Part shown: positions 21,155 to 30,861 of the stretch, piece by piece
Numbering within the stretch: position 1 is the first letter of the stretch
How the letters are laid out: every line of letters begins with the position of its first letter
Source of the DNA: Zea mays
Taxonomy: Eukaryota; Streptophyta; Magnoliopsida; Poales; Poaceae
DNA: 64,000 nucleotides
Assembly: GCF_902167145.1 (NCBI RefSeq)
Contig: NC_050099.1
Span: 59,228,942-59,292,941 of the forward strand
Direction: 5' to 3'
Position numbers and translations under genes: made by a program
The notes under the pieces: generated by a model
Told to the model about the DNA's origin: nothing
What the model saw: only the letters and a program-made list of their open reading frames with translations
Database searches by the model: none

Positions 21155-22575
21155 ACTAGTTTGTTGGCCGGACAGAGGTAAGCGTGCTAGTCCACCATGG
21201 TGCTTCAGCTCCTATCCTGGAGATCACTCTTGCTCCTAAGGGTCCTCTAGCCCCCAAGGGTGCTCTAGACCCCGAGGGTGCTCCAGCCCACAAGGGTGCT
21301 TCAGTTGGTTCTCCATCTGCTGCTTCAATGGATGTTCACGTTGGGTCGCTAATGCCTCGGACTAACGATGTTGGGGCAACAAGCTCTATTATGCCCATTG
21401 AACCATCCGAGCCAACCACCTTAGAGCTTAGTGGTTCTGGTGCTGAAATCCGAATGGGTACTTCTAGTGCTGAAATCCCAATGGGTGCTTCTGGTGCTGA
21501 AATCCCAATGGGTGTTGCACTTAGCCTTGGAGATCTAGATCCTTTGACGCTTGTCCCTGCTCATACTATGGCTTCTGTTAATGCCATTTCCTCTAGGGTG
21601 TCTCAGCGGTTCCAGCTTTGGGTTTTCCGTACTATTTGTCAAATTTGTAGGTACTTGCATCTCGTGTTACCTTGTATTTGCCAATGGGTGCTCTATTTGG
21701 TAACTTCCGTCTTCTCAGGGTGTCTTGGACCTGGTGGCCGCTCAACTAGAAGCACATGGAGCTCTGGTACCTGAGAAAATATCTTCTTTGTCATAGTGGA
21801 CTCCTATTTTTCTTCAGAAGCAAATAGACGATCTGAGATCTGCTAATGCTGGTGAGTTTTTTTGCTGCCACTTCTAGCTGATTTTCTTATTTTTGTTCAC
21901 AATATTGATGGCTGCTAGTCATTTCTTTAGCTTTGATTCAACGGTGTTCTGATGCTGAGGAAAGATGTGCCCAAAATCAAGTGGAGCTCGATCAAGCCAC
22001 CAGGTTCGTTGATGTTGCCCACGCCATGAACTCCTCCATGTAGTAGAAGCTAGACTTGGAGAAGAAAACCCACAAGGTAATTTGCTAGGAGCTTGAGGTT
22101 TCTTATTCCATGTTGTCGACCTATTATCAAGGATTCTCCCATCCGTAGGAGGAGATATAGAGGCTCAAAGCTGAGAACCGGATAATACTTGCCTCTCAGA
22201 ATAATCTTGATAAGCTCTATAGGGACGCCTCCAACTGTCTTACTACTTTGGAGGGGAGCCACCAGTTTACCATGGAGTAACTGGAACGCAAGAGGAATGA
22301 GCTGAAAGAATCCTAGGAGGAGGTGTCAGCGCTTAGTAGGTCTCTGTCTTCCAAAGATTCTACCATCAAGGACCTTCGTGCCTCAAAAAAGTTTGTCACA
22401 GAAGTTGGAAACTGCTTATCGAAATATCAAGGTCTTAGAAAGCGACCGTGAAATCATGAAGGTGTGGTGTGACAAGACGGTCCGTGCTGGCCGTATTTTG
22501 ATGAAGAGACCCGGTGTCATTGTTCCTGATGATATTGTTGCGGATGTTCTTACTGCATCAGGGACTTTGACCTAG

Positions 22576-22909
22576 GCTCTAGCCTCTAGTGATCCTGTGA
22601 TCGATGCCCCTCTTGAAAATGCTCCTACATGACACATTTAATGGAAAGTAGAATGATGGCTGGTTAAGCAAGGAGGTGCTTCCTCCTTTGATAAGTGTAC
22701 TTGAGATTTTACTTTGAATCTGAGATATGGAACTACTTTGTTTGTGTTTTGTGATGAGTTGTGGGGAAAAAAGAAACTTAATGTTTGTCCCTATATTTTG
22801 CTATGTTTCCTTTGCTGGGATTTTGCGTGCATCCTTTTTATGTATAAGTGTATGTGTGTGTATGAGGCGTCGATTGAACCACTTCTTAATTTGAGCCATT
22901 ATCCTTGTT
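22576..22909. other. Noncoding spacer after the extra ORF
   Basis: AT-rich sequence with no domain-bearing ORF, probably the 3' end of the antisense transcript unit. No terminator could be identified. Confidence 0.5.
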
Positions 22910-23255
22910 GGTAGGGTATAGTACGCATGCTTTATACGTGAGTGTGAGCATGTAACACCGACTTTAGCCAATCCCGACTTAAGCCAATTGCTCTGTTAGC
23001 AGGGTATAGTATGCACCCTTTGCTTTGTAAGTGTGAGCATGTGACACTGACTTAACCAATCCCGACTTAAGATGATTGCTTCGTTAGCAGGCTATAGTAC
23101 GCACCCTTTGTTTTGTAAGCGTGAGCATGTGACACAGACTTAAGCCGATTGCTCCCTTAGTAGGGTATAGTATGCGCCATTTGTTTTGTAAGCGTGAGCA
23201 TCTGACACTGACTTAGGCCGATCTGACTTAAGCTGATTGCTCTGTTAGTAACATG
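22910..23255. repeat. Tandem array of ~88-bp units (about 4 copies)
   Basis: The motif AGGGTATAGTA-GC, then TGTGAGCATGT-ACAC-GACTTA and GATTGCTC-TTAG, recurs from about 22913, 23001, 23089 and 23161. Spacing is near 88 bp twice and then shorter. It lies between the end of pol and the antisense extra ORF. Confidence 0.8.
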
Positions 23256-23354
23256 TGAGAGTACTTTTGTATGTGGAGATAAAGTAGAAGCTTTATTGAG
23301 AATGAAGTCATCGAATTTCAAGTGGTAGCCTACTATCTAGAGTTTATGGTGCTA

Positions 23355-24400
23355 CTATGGATAAAACTTCTTTCTGTGCTCAATGTTCCATGAGTTCCCT
23401 AGCGTAGTACCATTCATCTGAGTTAGTCGATATGAACCGGGCCAAGTTACTTCTGCAATTATGAAAGGTCCTTCCTAGGGTGGTGATAGCTTGTGTTGTC
23501 CTTCTCCCAATTGTATGCGGCGGAGCACTAGGTCTCCTACTGCGAATGTTCGGTGACACACAACCTTGTCATGGTAATTCCTTAAGGTTTGATGATATCT
23601 AGCCGACTGAATAACAATATTTAAATGCTCCTCTTCTAGCACATCAATTTCTTCATGCCGGGCTGCCTCTGTGATGCTTTTGAAGGTTAATCTAGGTGCT
23701 CCGAAGGTTAGGACTACTGCTAGTAATGCTTCTGGCCCATACACCATAAAAGAAAGGAGTATTTCAATGCAAAGCTTGGCTTGGCTGGGTTCACAAACTC
23801 TAGACTACGTAGGGTAGTTCTCTGATCCATTTTCCTGCAAACTTCTCATTTTTTGTCAAAGACCTTCTTTCTGAGCACCTATAATATCATTCCATTTGCT
23901 CTCTCCACCTGCCCATTAGCTTTAGGGTGCGCTACTGTAGCATACTTGAGCTTGATGCATTTCTGTTCACAGAAATAAAAAAATTTAGCACTGGTGAAGT
24001 TCGATCCTAGGTCTGCGATGATGCTATTAGGTATCCCGAATCTGAAGATGATTTCCTAGATGAACTCTACTACTTTCGCTTAAGTCAGGCTAGAGATCGG
24101 CTTGAATTCTATCCATTTTGTGAACTTGTCAATGGCTACCAGCACATGTGTTTACCCTCCTTGAGTTTTTTTGAATGGCCCAATCAAATCCAGCCCCCAG
24201 CATGCAAAGGGCCAAGTGACTGGAATAGTATGTAACTGGTGTGCCGGCAGATGCCGCTGTTTACCTAAGAATTGACATGCCTCACATCTCTGGACTAGGT
24301 CGGCTACATCTTTCTTGGCTATTGGCCAACAGAAACCAGCTCTGAAGGCTTTCCCCACGAGTGTCCTTGACGCTGCGTGCACTCCACATTGGCCTATATG
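23355..24400 (-). pseudogene. pol: Integrase of the Tat-like gypsy element, broken
   Basis: The minus strand encodes an HHCC zinc region (CEACQF, about 24270-24290) and the first catalytic aspartate in WGLDLIGPF (about 24180). The second aspartate region lies near 24030 (FGIPNSIIAD), and NGQVERANG near 23900 holds the catalytic glutamate. A C-terminal part reading VYGPEALLAVVLTFGAPR is at 23475-23747, and the ORF ends FYP-stop at 23355-23357. Several stops break the frame. The family cuts and joins cDNA into the genome. Its spacing to RNase H is normal for gypsy elements. Confidence 0.82.
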
Positions 24401-25690
24401 AATGTCCTCAATTAAGCGTTTCCCAACGCCTCAGTCAATGCACTTCATGAAGATTCCCATGGCCCCTCTTTTGTACAGTGCATCTTCTCTAACTGCATAG
24501 TGAGCCGACTACCTTGCGATGTGCTCAGTAGCGGCCTTGTCGTCTGGTTCTTCCTCATTCTTGATATACCTGATGATCGACGTGCTCCAATCACTCAGAT
24601 CTAATTTTGCTTGCTCTATTGCCTTGCACTCTTCCCCTGGCCCTTATGTGACACTTGGTTGTTGTATTTCTTGGACAAAAATGCCTAGTCAAGCCTGTGC
24701 TTGGCTTGATCCCAACTTAGATAGGGTATTTGCTGCCATGTTACGGTCTCTCTCTCTTTGTGGTGGAACTCCAAGCCTTCAAATTTATCTTCAACCTTAC
24801 TGACTGTGGCGGAGTAGTTGCTCATTGACTCAGTGGAGCAATCCCAATCCTTGTTGACTTGGCTGACGACGACGAAAGATTCTCCATATACCATCAATCT
24901 TTTGATCATGAGAGATACAACAATATTGAGTCCATGTATCAAGGCTTCATATTCTGCAACATTGTTGGAGGCGAGAAATAGTTGTTACAGTGTGTACTTG
25001 AGCTGATCTTTCCTGGGGCGATGAAGAGGATGCCAGCCCCTGCTCCTTGTAACTTGTGCGATCCATCAAAGTACATCTTCCAAACCTTTACTAACTTGAG
25101 GTTTTTAGGGATTCGCTGCTCGGTCCATTCTGATATAAAGTCCACCAGGGCTTGGGTCTTGATCACCATGCAGGGTCGAAACTCTATGTCATGAGCTCTA
25201 AGCTCGCACAGCTACTTGGCTATCCTCCCCACTGCTTCTCTATTGTGGAGTATGTCTCCTATCGGGAAGCTTGTAACCACTATGACTTTGTGATTATCAA
25301 AATAGTGGCGTAGCTTTCACGCGGTGAGGAGCACTGCATACAACAACTTCTAGAGCTATGGGTATCTGATCTTGGAGGGCCCGAGGACTTCACAGATGAA
25401 GTATACGGGTTGATGGACTGGATACATGTCCTTCTTTTGCTCGTTCAACTACTAACGTGGTGCTTACCACTTGAGTCATGCATGAGATGTATGGTAGTAG
25501 GTCATCAACTGGTCAGTCAGCGATAGCTCGGTTAGGTGGCTTGACAACTGGTGGAGTGATCAAGAATTTCTTAAGTGCCTCTAGTGCTTCCTGAGCTTTG
25601 GGAGTCCACTAGAATATATCGACCTTCTTGAGCAATTGGTAGAATGGCATTCCTCTCTCGTCGAGCCATGAGATGAAACGACTCCACTAA
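24401..25690 (-). pseudogene. pol: RNase H and 3' part of RT of the Tat-like gypsy element, broken
   Basis: The minus strand reads an RNase H with FDGSHKLQGAGAGILFI (about 25020-25080) and NNVAEYEALIHGLN-like sequence near 24900-24960. Upstream are RT thumb/connection remnants (LRHYFDNHKV near 25280, FISWLDERGMPFYQLLKKV near 25640). Stops occur throughout. The RT fingers and palm with the active site are absent, because a different element's protease begins at about 25691. Confidence 0.78.
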
Positions 25691-25897
25691 CACTTCTTCT
25701 CCTGACAAGGACACCAACTTCATAGTCCTCTTGTCACAGCTAAGGCCTGCTTAGTACTTGGTCAACCAATTCATCCCTAGGATGACATCTATGTCTACAT
25801 CCCGAGTACCCATTATTATCAGATTAGCGGAGAACTATATCCCCCTTATTTGAACTCTTTCACTTGGGTAAAATTTATCTGTTTGGGTTCTCCCACC
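25691..25897 (-). pseudogene. pol: Protease/RT-linker remnant of the Del/Tekay-like element (layer C)
   Basis: The minus strand reads MGTRDVDIDVILGMNWLTKY, the segment that follows the aspartic protease in Del/Tekay-like chromoviruses, with one stop after it. It is the continuation of the protease at 32215-32411, separated by the gag-only Sirevirus. The TSD CCACC is at 25893-25897. At its left edge the homology stops abruptly. Confidence 0.7.
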
Positions 25898-27207
25898 TGT
25901 AGGAAACGGGTGACGCCTAAGAGGGGGGGGGTGAATTAGGACTTCTAAAACTTTTACTAAACTAGGCCACAATTAAATCCCTAGAGCAAAACCTATGCAA
26001 ATAATCAAAACTAGAATGTGCAAACTCGGTTTTGTCTAAGTGTTGCTATCTCTACCGCAAAGGCTAAGTTTCAATCTACACTAAATAAGTATGACAATAA
26101 GATTGAAACTTAAATGCTTAATATAAATGCGGAATGTAAAGAGCTAAGTAGAGAAGCAAACTCTCGTGGATGACGCCGGTATTTTTACCGAGGTATCCGG
26201 AACCACGCAAGGTTCCGACTAATCCTCGTTGGTGCCCCTACGCAAAGGGAAGCCCACGCGAGGGCCAAGCACCACGGTCGAGTAACTCCGTAGAGAGCCA
26301 CGTGCCTTCTCCACGCGCAAGTGGTGCTCCGCTTCCGGCTCCTCTCGGACGCTCCCCGCCGTCTCCACTATCGAGCTTCCGGCCGAAACGCCGCGGGCCT
26401 CGTTCCCTCCGGTACACGGTGGCGGCCGTGACACAAACGCGGTTGTCACGGTCTCGCAAGACTCTCGCCCCACTCGGTACAATTACAACGACTCACGCAA
26501 GAGCCGAGGGGTTGTGTGGTTTTACAAAACTCACTCAACTAACTAGGGTTCACCTAGAGCAAGCGCTAAAGCGGTCTAACTAACCTAAGCACTTCGCAAA
26601 GTACCTACGCTAATCACCGAGTGATTCTATTAAGCACTTGGGTGTTTGAGCTCTTGGAAATATGCACTATGTGTCTTGGTATGTTGCTTGGGCTCTCACA
26701 CTTGAGAATGGCCGGTTGGGGGTGTATTTATAGCCCCCAACACAATTGTAGCCGTTGGAGAAAAGCTGCTGCTCTCTGCGGCACACCGGACAGTCCGGTG
26801 TGCACCGGACAGTCCGGTGGTGCACTGGACAGCGCACTGTAGCCTGTCCGGTGCGCCTAGCCGTTGCCTGTCCGACTCCTGTCAGAGCAGGTGACCGTTG
26901 GCGCCGTAGGCTCCGGGTGCCACCTGGAACTAGCCGTTGGGCTGCAGTTCCCAGGTGCACCGGACAGTCCGGTGCTCCACGCACAGACAGTCCGCAGGCA
27001 GCACACGCCTCCTTTCTTGGACTTTTCTTGATCTTCTTAATGTCTTCTTTTGAGGTGTTACTTTCCTCAATTCCTTAGTCCAAGTAGTTCTTGCATCCTG
27101 TGAACTACAAACATAAACACTAGGAAACTTGTTAGTCCACAGATTGTGTTAATCATCAAACACCAAAACTTACTTAGCCAAATGGCCCGGGGTCCATTTT
27201 CCTTACA
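25898..27207 (-). repeat. 3' LTR of the gag-only Sirevirus
   Basis: 1310 bp. On the minus strand it starts TGTAAGGAAAATGG directly after the purine tract at 27208-27222. TATAAATA (minus) is at 26725-26732. It lacks one palindrome unit relative to the other LTR. Confidence 0.95.
26783..26974. repeat. CCGGACAGTCCGG palindromes, left LTR copy
   Basis: Palindromic units occur at 26786-26800, 26804-26818 and 26960-26973, with degenerate ones between. They lie just upstream (minus strand) of the TATA box at 26725-26732. The matching cluster in the other LTR spans 31746-31983 and is longer. Confidence 0.88.
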
Positions 27208-28673
27208 ATCTCCCCCTTTTTGGTGATTGATGACAACACAACCAAAGCAAGCAAATAATACAAGTATTTGAATAAAAATGCAATCTACTTGGTAGGATGC
27301 ATGATTGTCCCCTTAATGTGATATTATGGACTTAAGCCTCCCCCTAACTCCATAATTCACTTACTTCCTATTTTGGACCAAATAACCAAAACCACTTGAA
27401 ATACTATTTGTAGATATAAAATTTTAAATTTGTGGTGTTTGGTGTTTGATATAGTTTTCATTGCTTTGGTCCCTAAACTTCTCCCCCTTTGGCATCAACC
27501 ACCGAAAAGGAAGACATTAAAAGCATGTAGGAAGTAAATAAAAGCTTGCCCTCAACAAGAATTGTATCAAATGATATCACTAGAAGAATATTAAATTAAA
27601 CCATATGAATGATACCAGTTGAAATGATTACTCCCCCTAAATGAGTGTTCTCTTTAGAGAGAAGATTCTCCCTCTTTTTAGAGATGAAGAGATACTCCCC
27701 CTAAATGAGTGTTCTCTTTAGAGAGAAGATTCTCCCCCTTTTTAGAGATGAAGAGATACTCCCCCTGACAGAGATCCTCTACTTAGGAAAAAGCATGAAA
27801 AAATTAGAGGTGCAAGACATGATTTGAAAAGACTAACTTCCCTTATGCATAAGTAACAGAATATGAGTTAAGTACATATGCATTTTTAGCAACAAGGAAG
27901 TATATGATATGAAATATAGTCTAATCAAATATTGGAGAAGACATGTAAATGATACTGAATGTAGTCTCTAAAGATACCAATTGAAGATCAATGGCGAGCT
28001 TGAGAGACATGAGAGTTCTTGGAGATTTTGCAGTGGAAGATTGTTGTCTTTCTCCGGGGACTTCATTTTCCTTACAATGAGACTATCACATGAAATAGAC
28101 TTGAAAAGGTGTAAGTCTCAAAGTGTTAGATTATAGAGTAACCTCCCCCTAAAGGTGTGCATACAAGTTTTGAATACTTGTAGGAGACATGCACTTTGAT
28201 TTGATATCAAGAGGGGCAAATTATCCATAATCCAAACTTTGGCACATATAAGTTAAATGATACACTTTGTAGAAAACAAAATTTTCAATTGATGCATCAT
28301 TTACTATGGAGTGATATAAAAGCTATGTGCCGTGCTTAAATAAACATTTTAAGCCATGTAGGTTTGCTTAAGTATATGAATTAAAAACAAGCAATCCTAC
28401 CATATGATTTACCTAGTATGCATGATTTTAAACAAAAGTACATAACAAATGTAATACTAGGCAAGAAAGGTAAACTAGATAAAAGGTAAATAGATACGCA
28501 TATCTAAAAACGAAGAATACAATAAAACTAGTTACCTTAGTCATGGGTGGGAAATTTGGGTCCAAAATTTTCACTAACCCACTTGGCAATAACCTTGATC
28601 CAATATGATGTATCCCATGATATACATCCCAATTTAGCCAAGTCTCCAAATTTCCCGAGGACCTTCGGTCCAC
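27208..28673 (-). other. 3' noncoding interior of the gag-only Sirevirus
   Basis: About 1.47 kb without a domain-bearing ORF, where full-length relatives would hold pol and the 3' untranslated region. It contains many CTCCCCCT blocks (GGGGGAG polypurine tracts on the minus strand), the last one touching the LTR. The ORF at 28428-28673 (81 residues) has no recognisable domain. Confidence 0.8.
27631..27765. repeat. 64-bp tandem duplication containing polypurine blocks
   Basis: Units start at 27631, 27695 and (partial) 27759, an exact 64-bp period with almost no divergence. Each carries CTCCCCCTAA and a TCTTTAGAGAGAAGA segment, so the duplication multiplies PPT-like blocks. Confidence 0.92.
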
Positions 28674-30779
28674 TCACTTCCCTTTCGGGATCCAAACCTT
28701 CTTGATGCTTTTCATGGTTGAAATTATCTCCTTTGGCACCCAGATGCGTTTGGCCCCCTTTCCTTTGTTGGCTTGCTTGTTGGCCTTGATTGCTATCACC
28801 TTTTCGTTATTTTTCTTCTTGATCAAATATGGTGTAGCGTCCTTTTTGTTCACCTTTTTGATGTAGGTGTTTGAGATTTTGCTTGATGGCTTTTGCTTGA
28901 GCTTTTGTCTTTGTTTATCCCCGGTCATCGCCTTGCATTGGAAAGACTTGTGGCCTTCCTTGTGGCATAGCCTACAAATCACAGTTTCCCCCTCCATAGG
29001 CTTGTTCACTCCCGCAGTGGTGTTATCCTGTGGAGGTTGGATTTGTTTGGCTTTGCCTTTCTTGTCATACAAAGCCTTGCCAAGGCGAGCCACTTCTTGC
29101 TTTAATTGTTCATTTTCCTTTGCAACCTCATCCGTACATGTCTCTACAACAATATTCTCAACAACGACTTGGTTGCAGGGGTTAGAATCATCAATTAAAT
29201 CAAAGCAGGAAGTAGAAGCATCTTTCTTAATTATTTCAGGTATTTCAACTAAAGATGCTGCTGGGGTGCTACCAATGTTTTCTAGCTTAGTAGTTAGCTC
29301 ATTGTTGTGTATGCTAAGAATTTCCATTTTCTCTAGCAAATTTTCAATAGCTTCTTGGGAGCTAGCTAACTTAGCCTTAAGTTTTTCATTCTTTTTAATA
29401 AGGCTATCATCGGTAGCAGTGGATGGAGCACTAGATTCTAATAGCTCAATTTTAGTTGATAGCTCACTATTTAAGTTTGCAAAAGTTTCAAATTTTTCTA
29501 GCAAACCTTTGTAATCATTTTGAGAGCAAACCAACTTATTTTTCAAAGCTTTAAGTTGAGCTTTTTGCTTAGTGCAAATATCCTGGAAAAATTCTACGGC
29601 TTCCACAAGCTCATCTAGAGAGGGCTTTCCCTCACCTTCATCATCACTACTACTTTCATCACTAGAGGATGGAATGCTTTTGTTACCTCTTGCCATAAGG
29701 CATTTGTGTGATGACCGTGATGATCGTGACGAGGACCGGTGGCTGCGCGTCCTTGGAGGTTCATCTTCACTTGAAGAATCATCCCAAGTTCTAACACTTG
29801 TTAGCGCCTTGCCTTTGCTCCTCTCCTTTTTGGGCTTGGCCATATTTGGACAGTTGTCCCTGAAGTGGCCCTTATCCCCACATGCGAAGCATCCTCTCTT
29901 CCTTTGCTTTTTCCTGTCAATGTTAAAGAGAAGATCCTCGACCTGCAGGGGCACACCCATTAGATTAATCTTGCGGATCATCCTCATTACCTTTCCGACG
30001 CGTCGGATTGTTTCTTCGTCCTCGGAGGATGATGTGCATGGTTGATTATCTTCATCATCATCACTTTCTTCTTCTTCCTCTTCTTCACTTGAGGAACTTG
30101 GAGTGGGAGCCTTCTTTTTGCCCTTCCTTTCATCACATGCAAAAGCATATGGCCTTGAGGAAGTTGGCTCCTCTCCCTGACTCATTTTTCGCGACATCTC
30201 AAAGGCTGCAATTTTCCCAATCACAATGGTCGGGGTCATGTTGCTCAAATCCTCCATGTTGTGAAGGATGGTGATGATGCTCCCATATCTTTGTTGTGGT
30301 AACAGGGAGATAATCTTCCTCACAATGTCCGCATCACCTAGCTTATTAATGCCAATAGAATTGAGCTCATTGATAATTAGATTCAAACGAGAATACATGT
30401 CTCTTACAAGCTCATCATCTTTCATAGCAAAAGAATTATACTCATTCAAGACTAGGCAATGTTTTTGCTCACGGACATTGGATGTGCCATCATGGAGCTC
30501 ATGCAGTTTTAGCCAAATCTCATTAGCAGTTCTCAAGGTAAATACTTGATTAAAAATATCCATGCTGAGAGATTCATACAAGCAATTTTTGGCTCTAGCA
30601 TTTAAATGAATTTCTTTTTCCTCACTCGTGGTGGGTTTCTCGGGATTCTTGAGAGGTTTCATCCCGTCACGAGTGACTCTCCAAACACCTAGATCAACGG
30701 CCTCTAGGTAACAAGCCATTCTAGCACTATAATATGGGAAGTTAGTGCCGTCGAAGTGTGGTGGCCTATGGGTATCCAT
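28674..30779 (-). CDS. gag: Intact Gag protein of the gag-only Sirevirus
   Basis: 701 residues with no internal stop. I take the start at the ATG at 30777-30779 (MDTHRPPHFDGTNFP), because the upstream in-frame sequence is the PBS and leader. Residues ~1-200 resemble the copia-type gag domain (UBN2/Retrotran_gag family). An acidic Ser/Glu tract follows, then a CCHC zinc knuckle CFACGDKGHFRDNC (residue ~293), a coiled-coil-like part, a second Cys/His motif CRLCHKEGHKSFQC (residue ~600), and a basic tail ending WIPKGK. It would package RNA into particles in the cytoplasm. It is the only clearly intact ORF in the window. No pol lies downstream. Confidence 0.93.
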   Translation of the reverse strand: MDTHRPPHFDGTNFPYYSARMACYLEAVDLGVWRVTRDGMKPLKNPEKPTTSEEKEIHLNARAKNCLYESLSMDIFNQVFTLRTANEIWLKLHELHDGTSNVREQKHCLVLNEYNSFAMKDDELVRDMYSRLNLIINELNSIGINKLGDADIVRKIISLLPQQRYGSIITILHNMEDLSNMTPTIVIGKIAAFEMSRKMSQGEEPTSSRPYAFACDERKGKKKAPTPSSSSEEEEEEESDDDEDNQPCTSSSEDEETIRRVGKVMRMIRKINLMGVPLQVEDLLFNIDRKKQRKRGCFACGDKGHFRDNCPNMAKPKKERSKGKALTSVRTWDDSSSEDEPPRTRSHRSSSRSSRSSHKCLMARGNKSIPSSSDESSSDDEGEGKPSLDELVEAVEFFQDICTKQKAQLKALKNKLVCSQNDYKGLLEKFETFANLNSELSTKIELLESSAPSTATDDSLIKKNEKLKAKLASSQEAIENLLEKMEILSIHNNELTTKLENIGSTPAASLVEIPEIIKKDASTSCFDLIDDSNPCNQVVVENIVVETCTDEVAKENEQLKQEVARLGKALYDKKGKAKQIQPPQDNTTAGVNKPMEGETVICRLCHKEGHKSFQCKAMTGDKQRQKLKQKPSSKISNTYIKKVNKKDATPYLIKKKNNEKVIAIKANKQANKGKGAKRIWVPKEIISTMKSIKKVWIPKGK

Positions 30780-30846
30780 CCCTTCCTCTAAAAAGCGTCG
30801 GCTCTTTTTAGCGGTGAAGCTAAAGCGTTTCAAATGAGCCAAACCG

Positions 30847-30859
30847 GGCTCTGATACCA
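30847..30859 (-). other. Primer-binding site of the gag-only Sirevirus
   Basis: The minus strand reads TGGTATCAGAGCC, 2 bp inside the 5' LTR end at 30862. Confidence 0.94.
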
Positions 30860-30861
30860 CT

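Larger units (their letters stand above)
17042..22575 (+). pseudogene. Antisense extra ORF of the Tat-like element (Transposase_28-type), broken
   Basis: The frame opens with MAGGKGSNGKRGK and a Ser/Glu-rich stretch, then a Gly/Ser/Asp-rich repeat region (17340-17590). From about 18190 the translation (LVEIGFLPSKELCSW, HLNPN, HLCEAYLGI-PHF-LW) matches what I know of the plant 'putative gypsy-type transposon' family Transposase_28 (PF04195). A second part (18486-19058) and an acidic region (19496-19840) follow. After the Cassandra insertion there is a coiled-coil tail ending in LMKRPGVIVPDDIVADV near 22500-22550, typical of this protein's end. Several stops and frameshifts separate the parts. 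It runs opposite to pol and converges with it. Its function is unknown. Confidence 0.65.
15955..25690 (-). mobile_element. Tat/Grande-like Ty3/gypsy element, 5'-truncated
   Basis: Reading the minus strand from right to left, this fragment has the end of RT, RNase H, integrase, a tandem-repeat region, an extra ORF on the opposite strand, and an LTR terminus (CACCGACA on the minus strand). Antisense extra ORFs between pol and the 3' LTR are known in Tat-lineage elements such as Grande. The gag, protease, most of RT and the 5' LTR are missing. At about 25690 the sequence changes to a Del/Tekay-like protease in the same orientation. It is interrupted by a Cassandra TRIM at 19846-21154. Confidence 0.72.

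Noticed and set aside
26783..26974. Regularly repeated palindromes resembling a CRISPR array
   Set aside because: Units are 15-bp LTR palindromes with irregular spacing, in a plant retrotransposon, with no spacers of constant length and no cas genes.
28428..28673. 81-residue ORF after the intact gag
   Set aside because: Hydrophobic chance translation of 3' noncoding sequence. It has no env-like or pol-like motif and no partner copy to compare.
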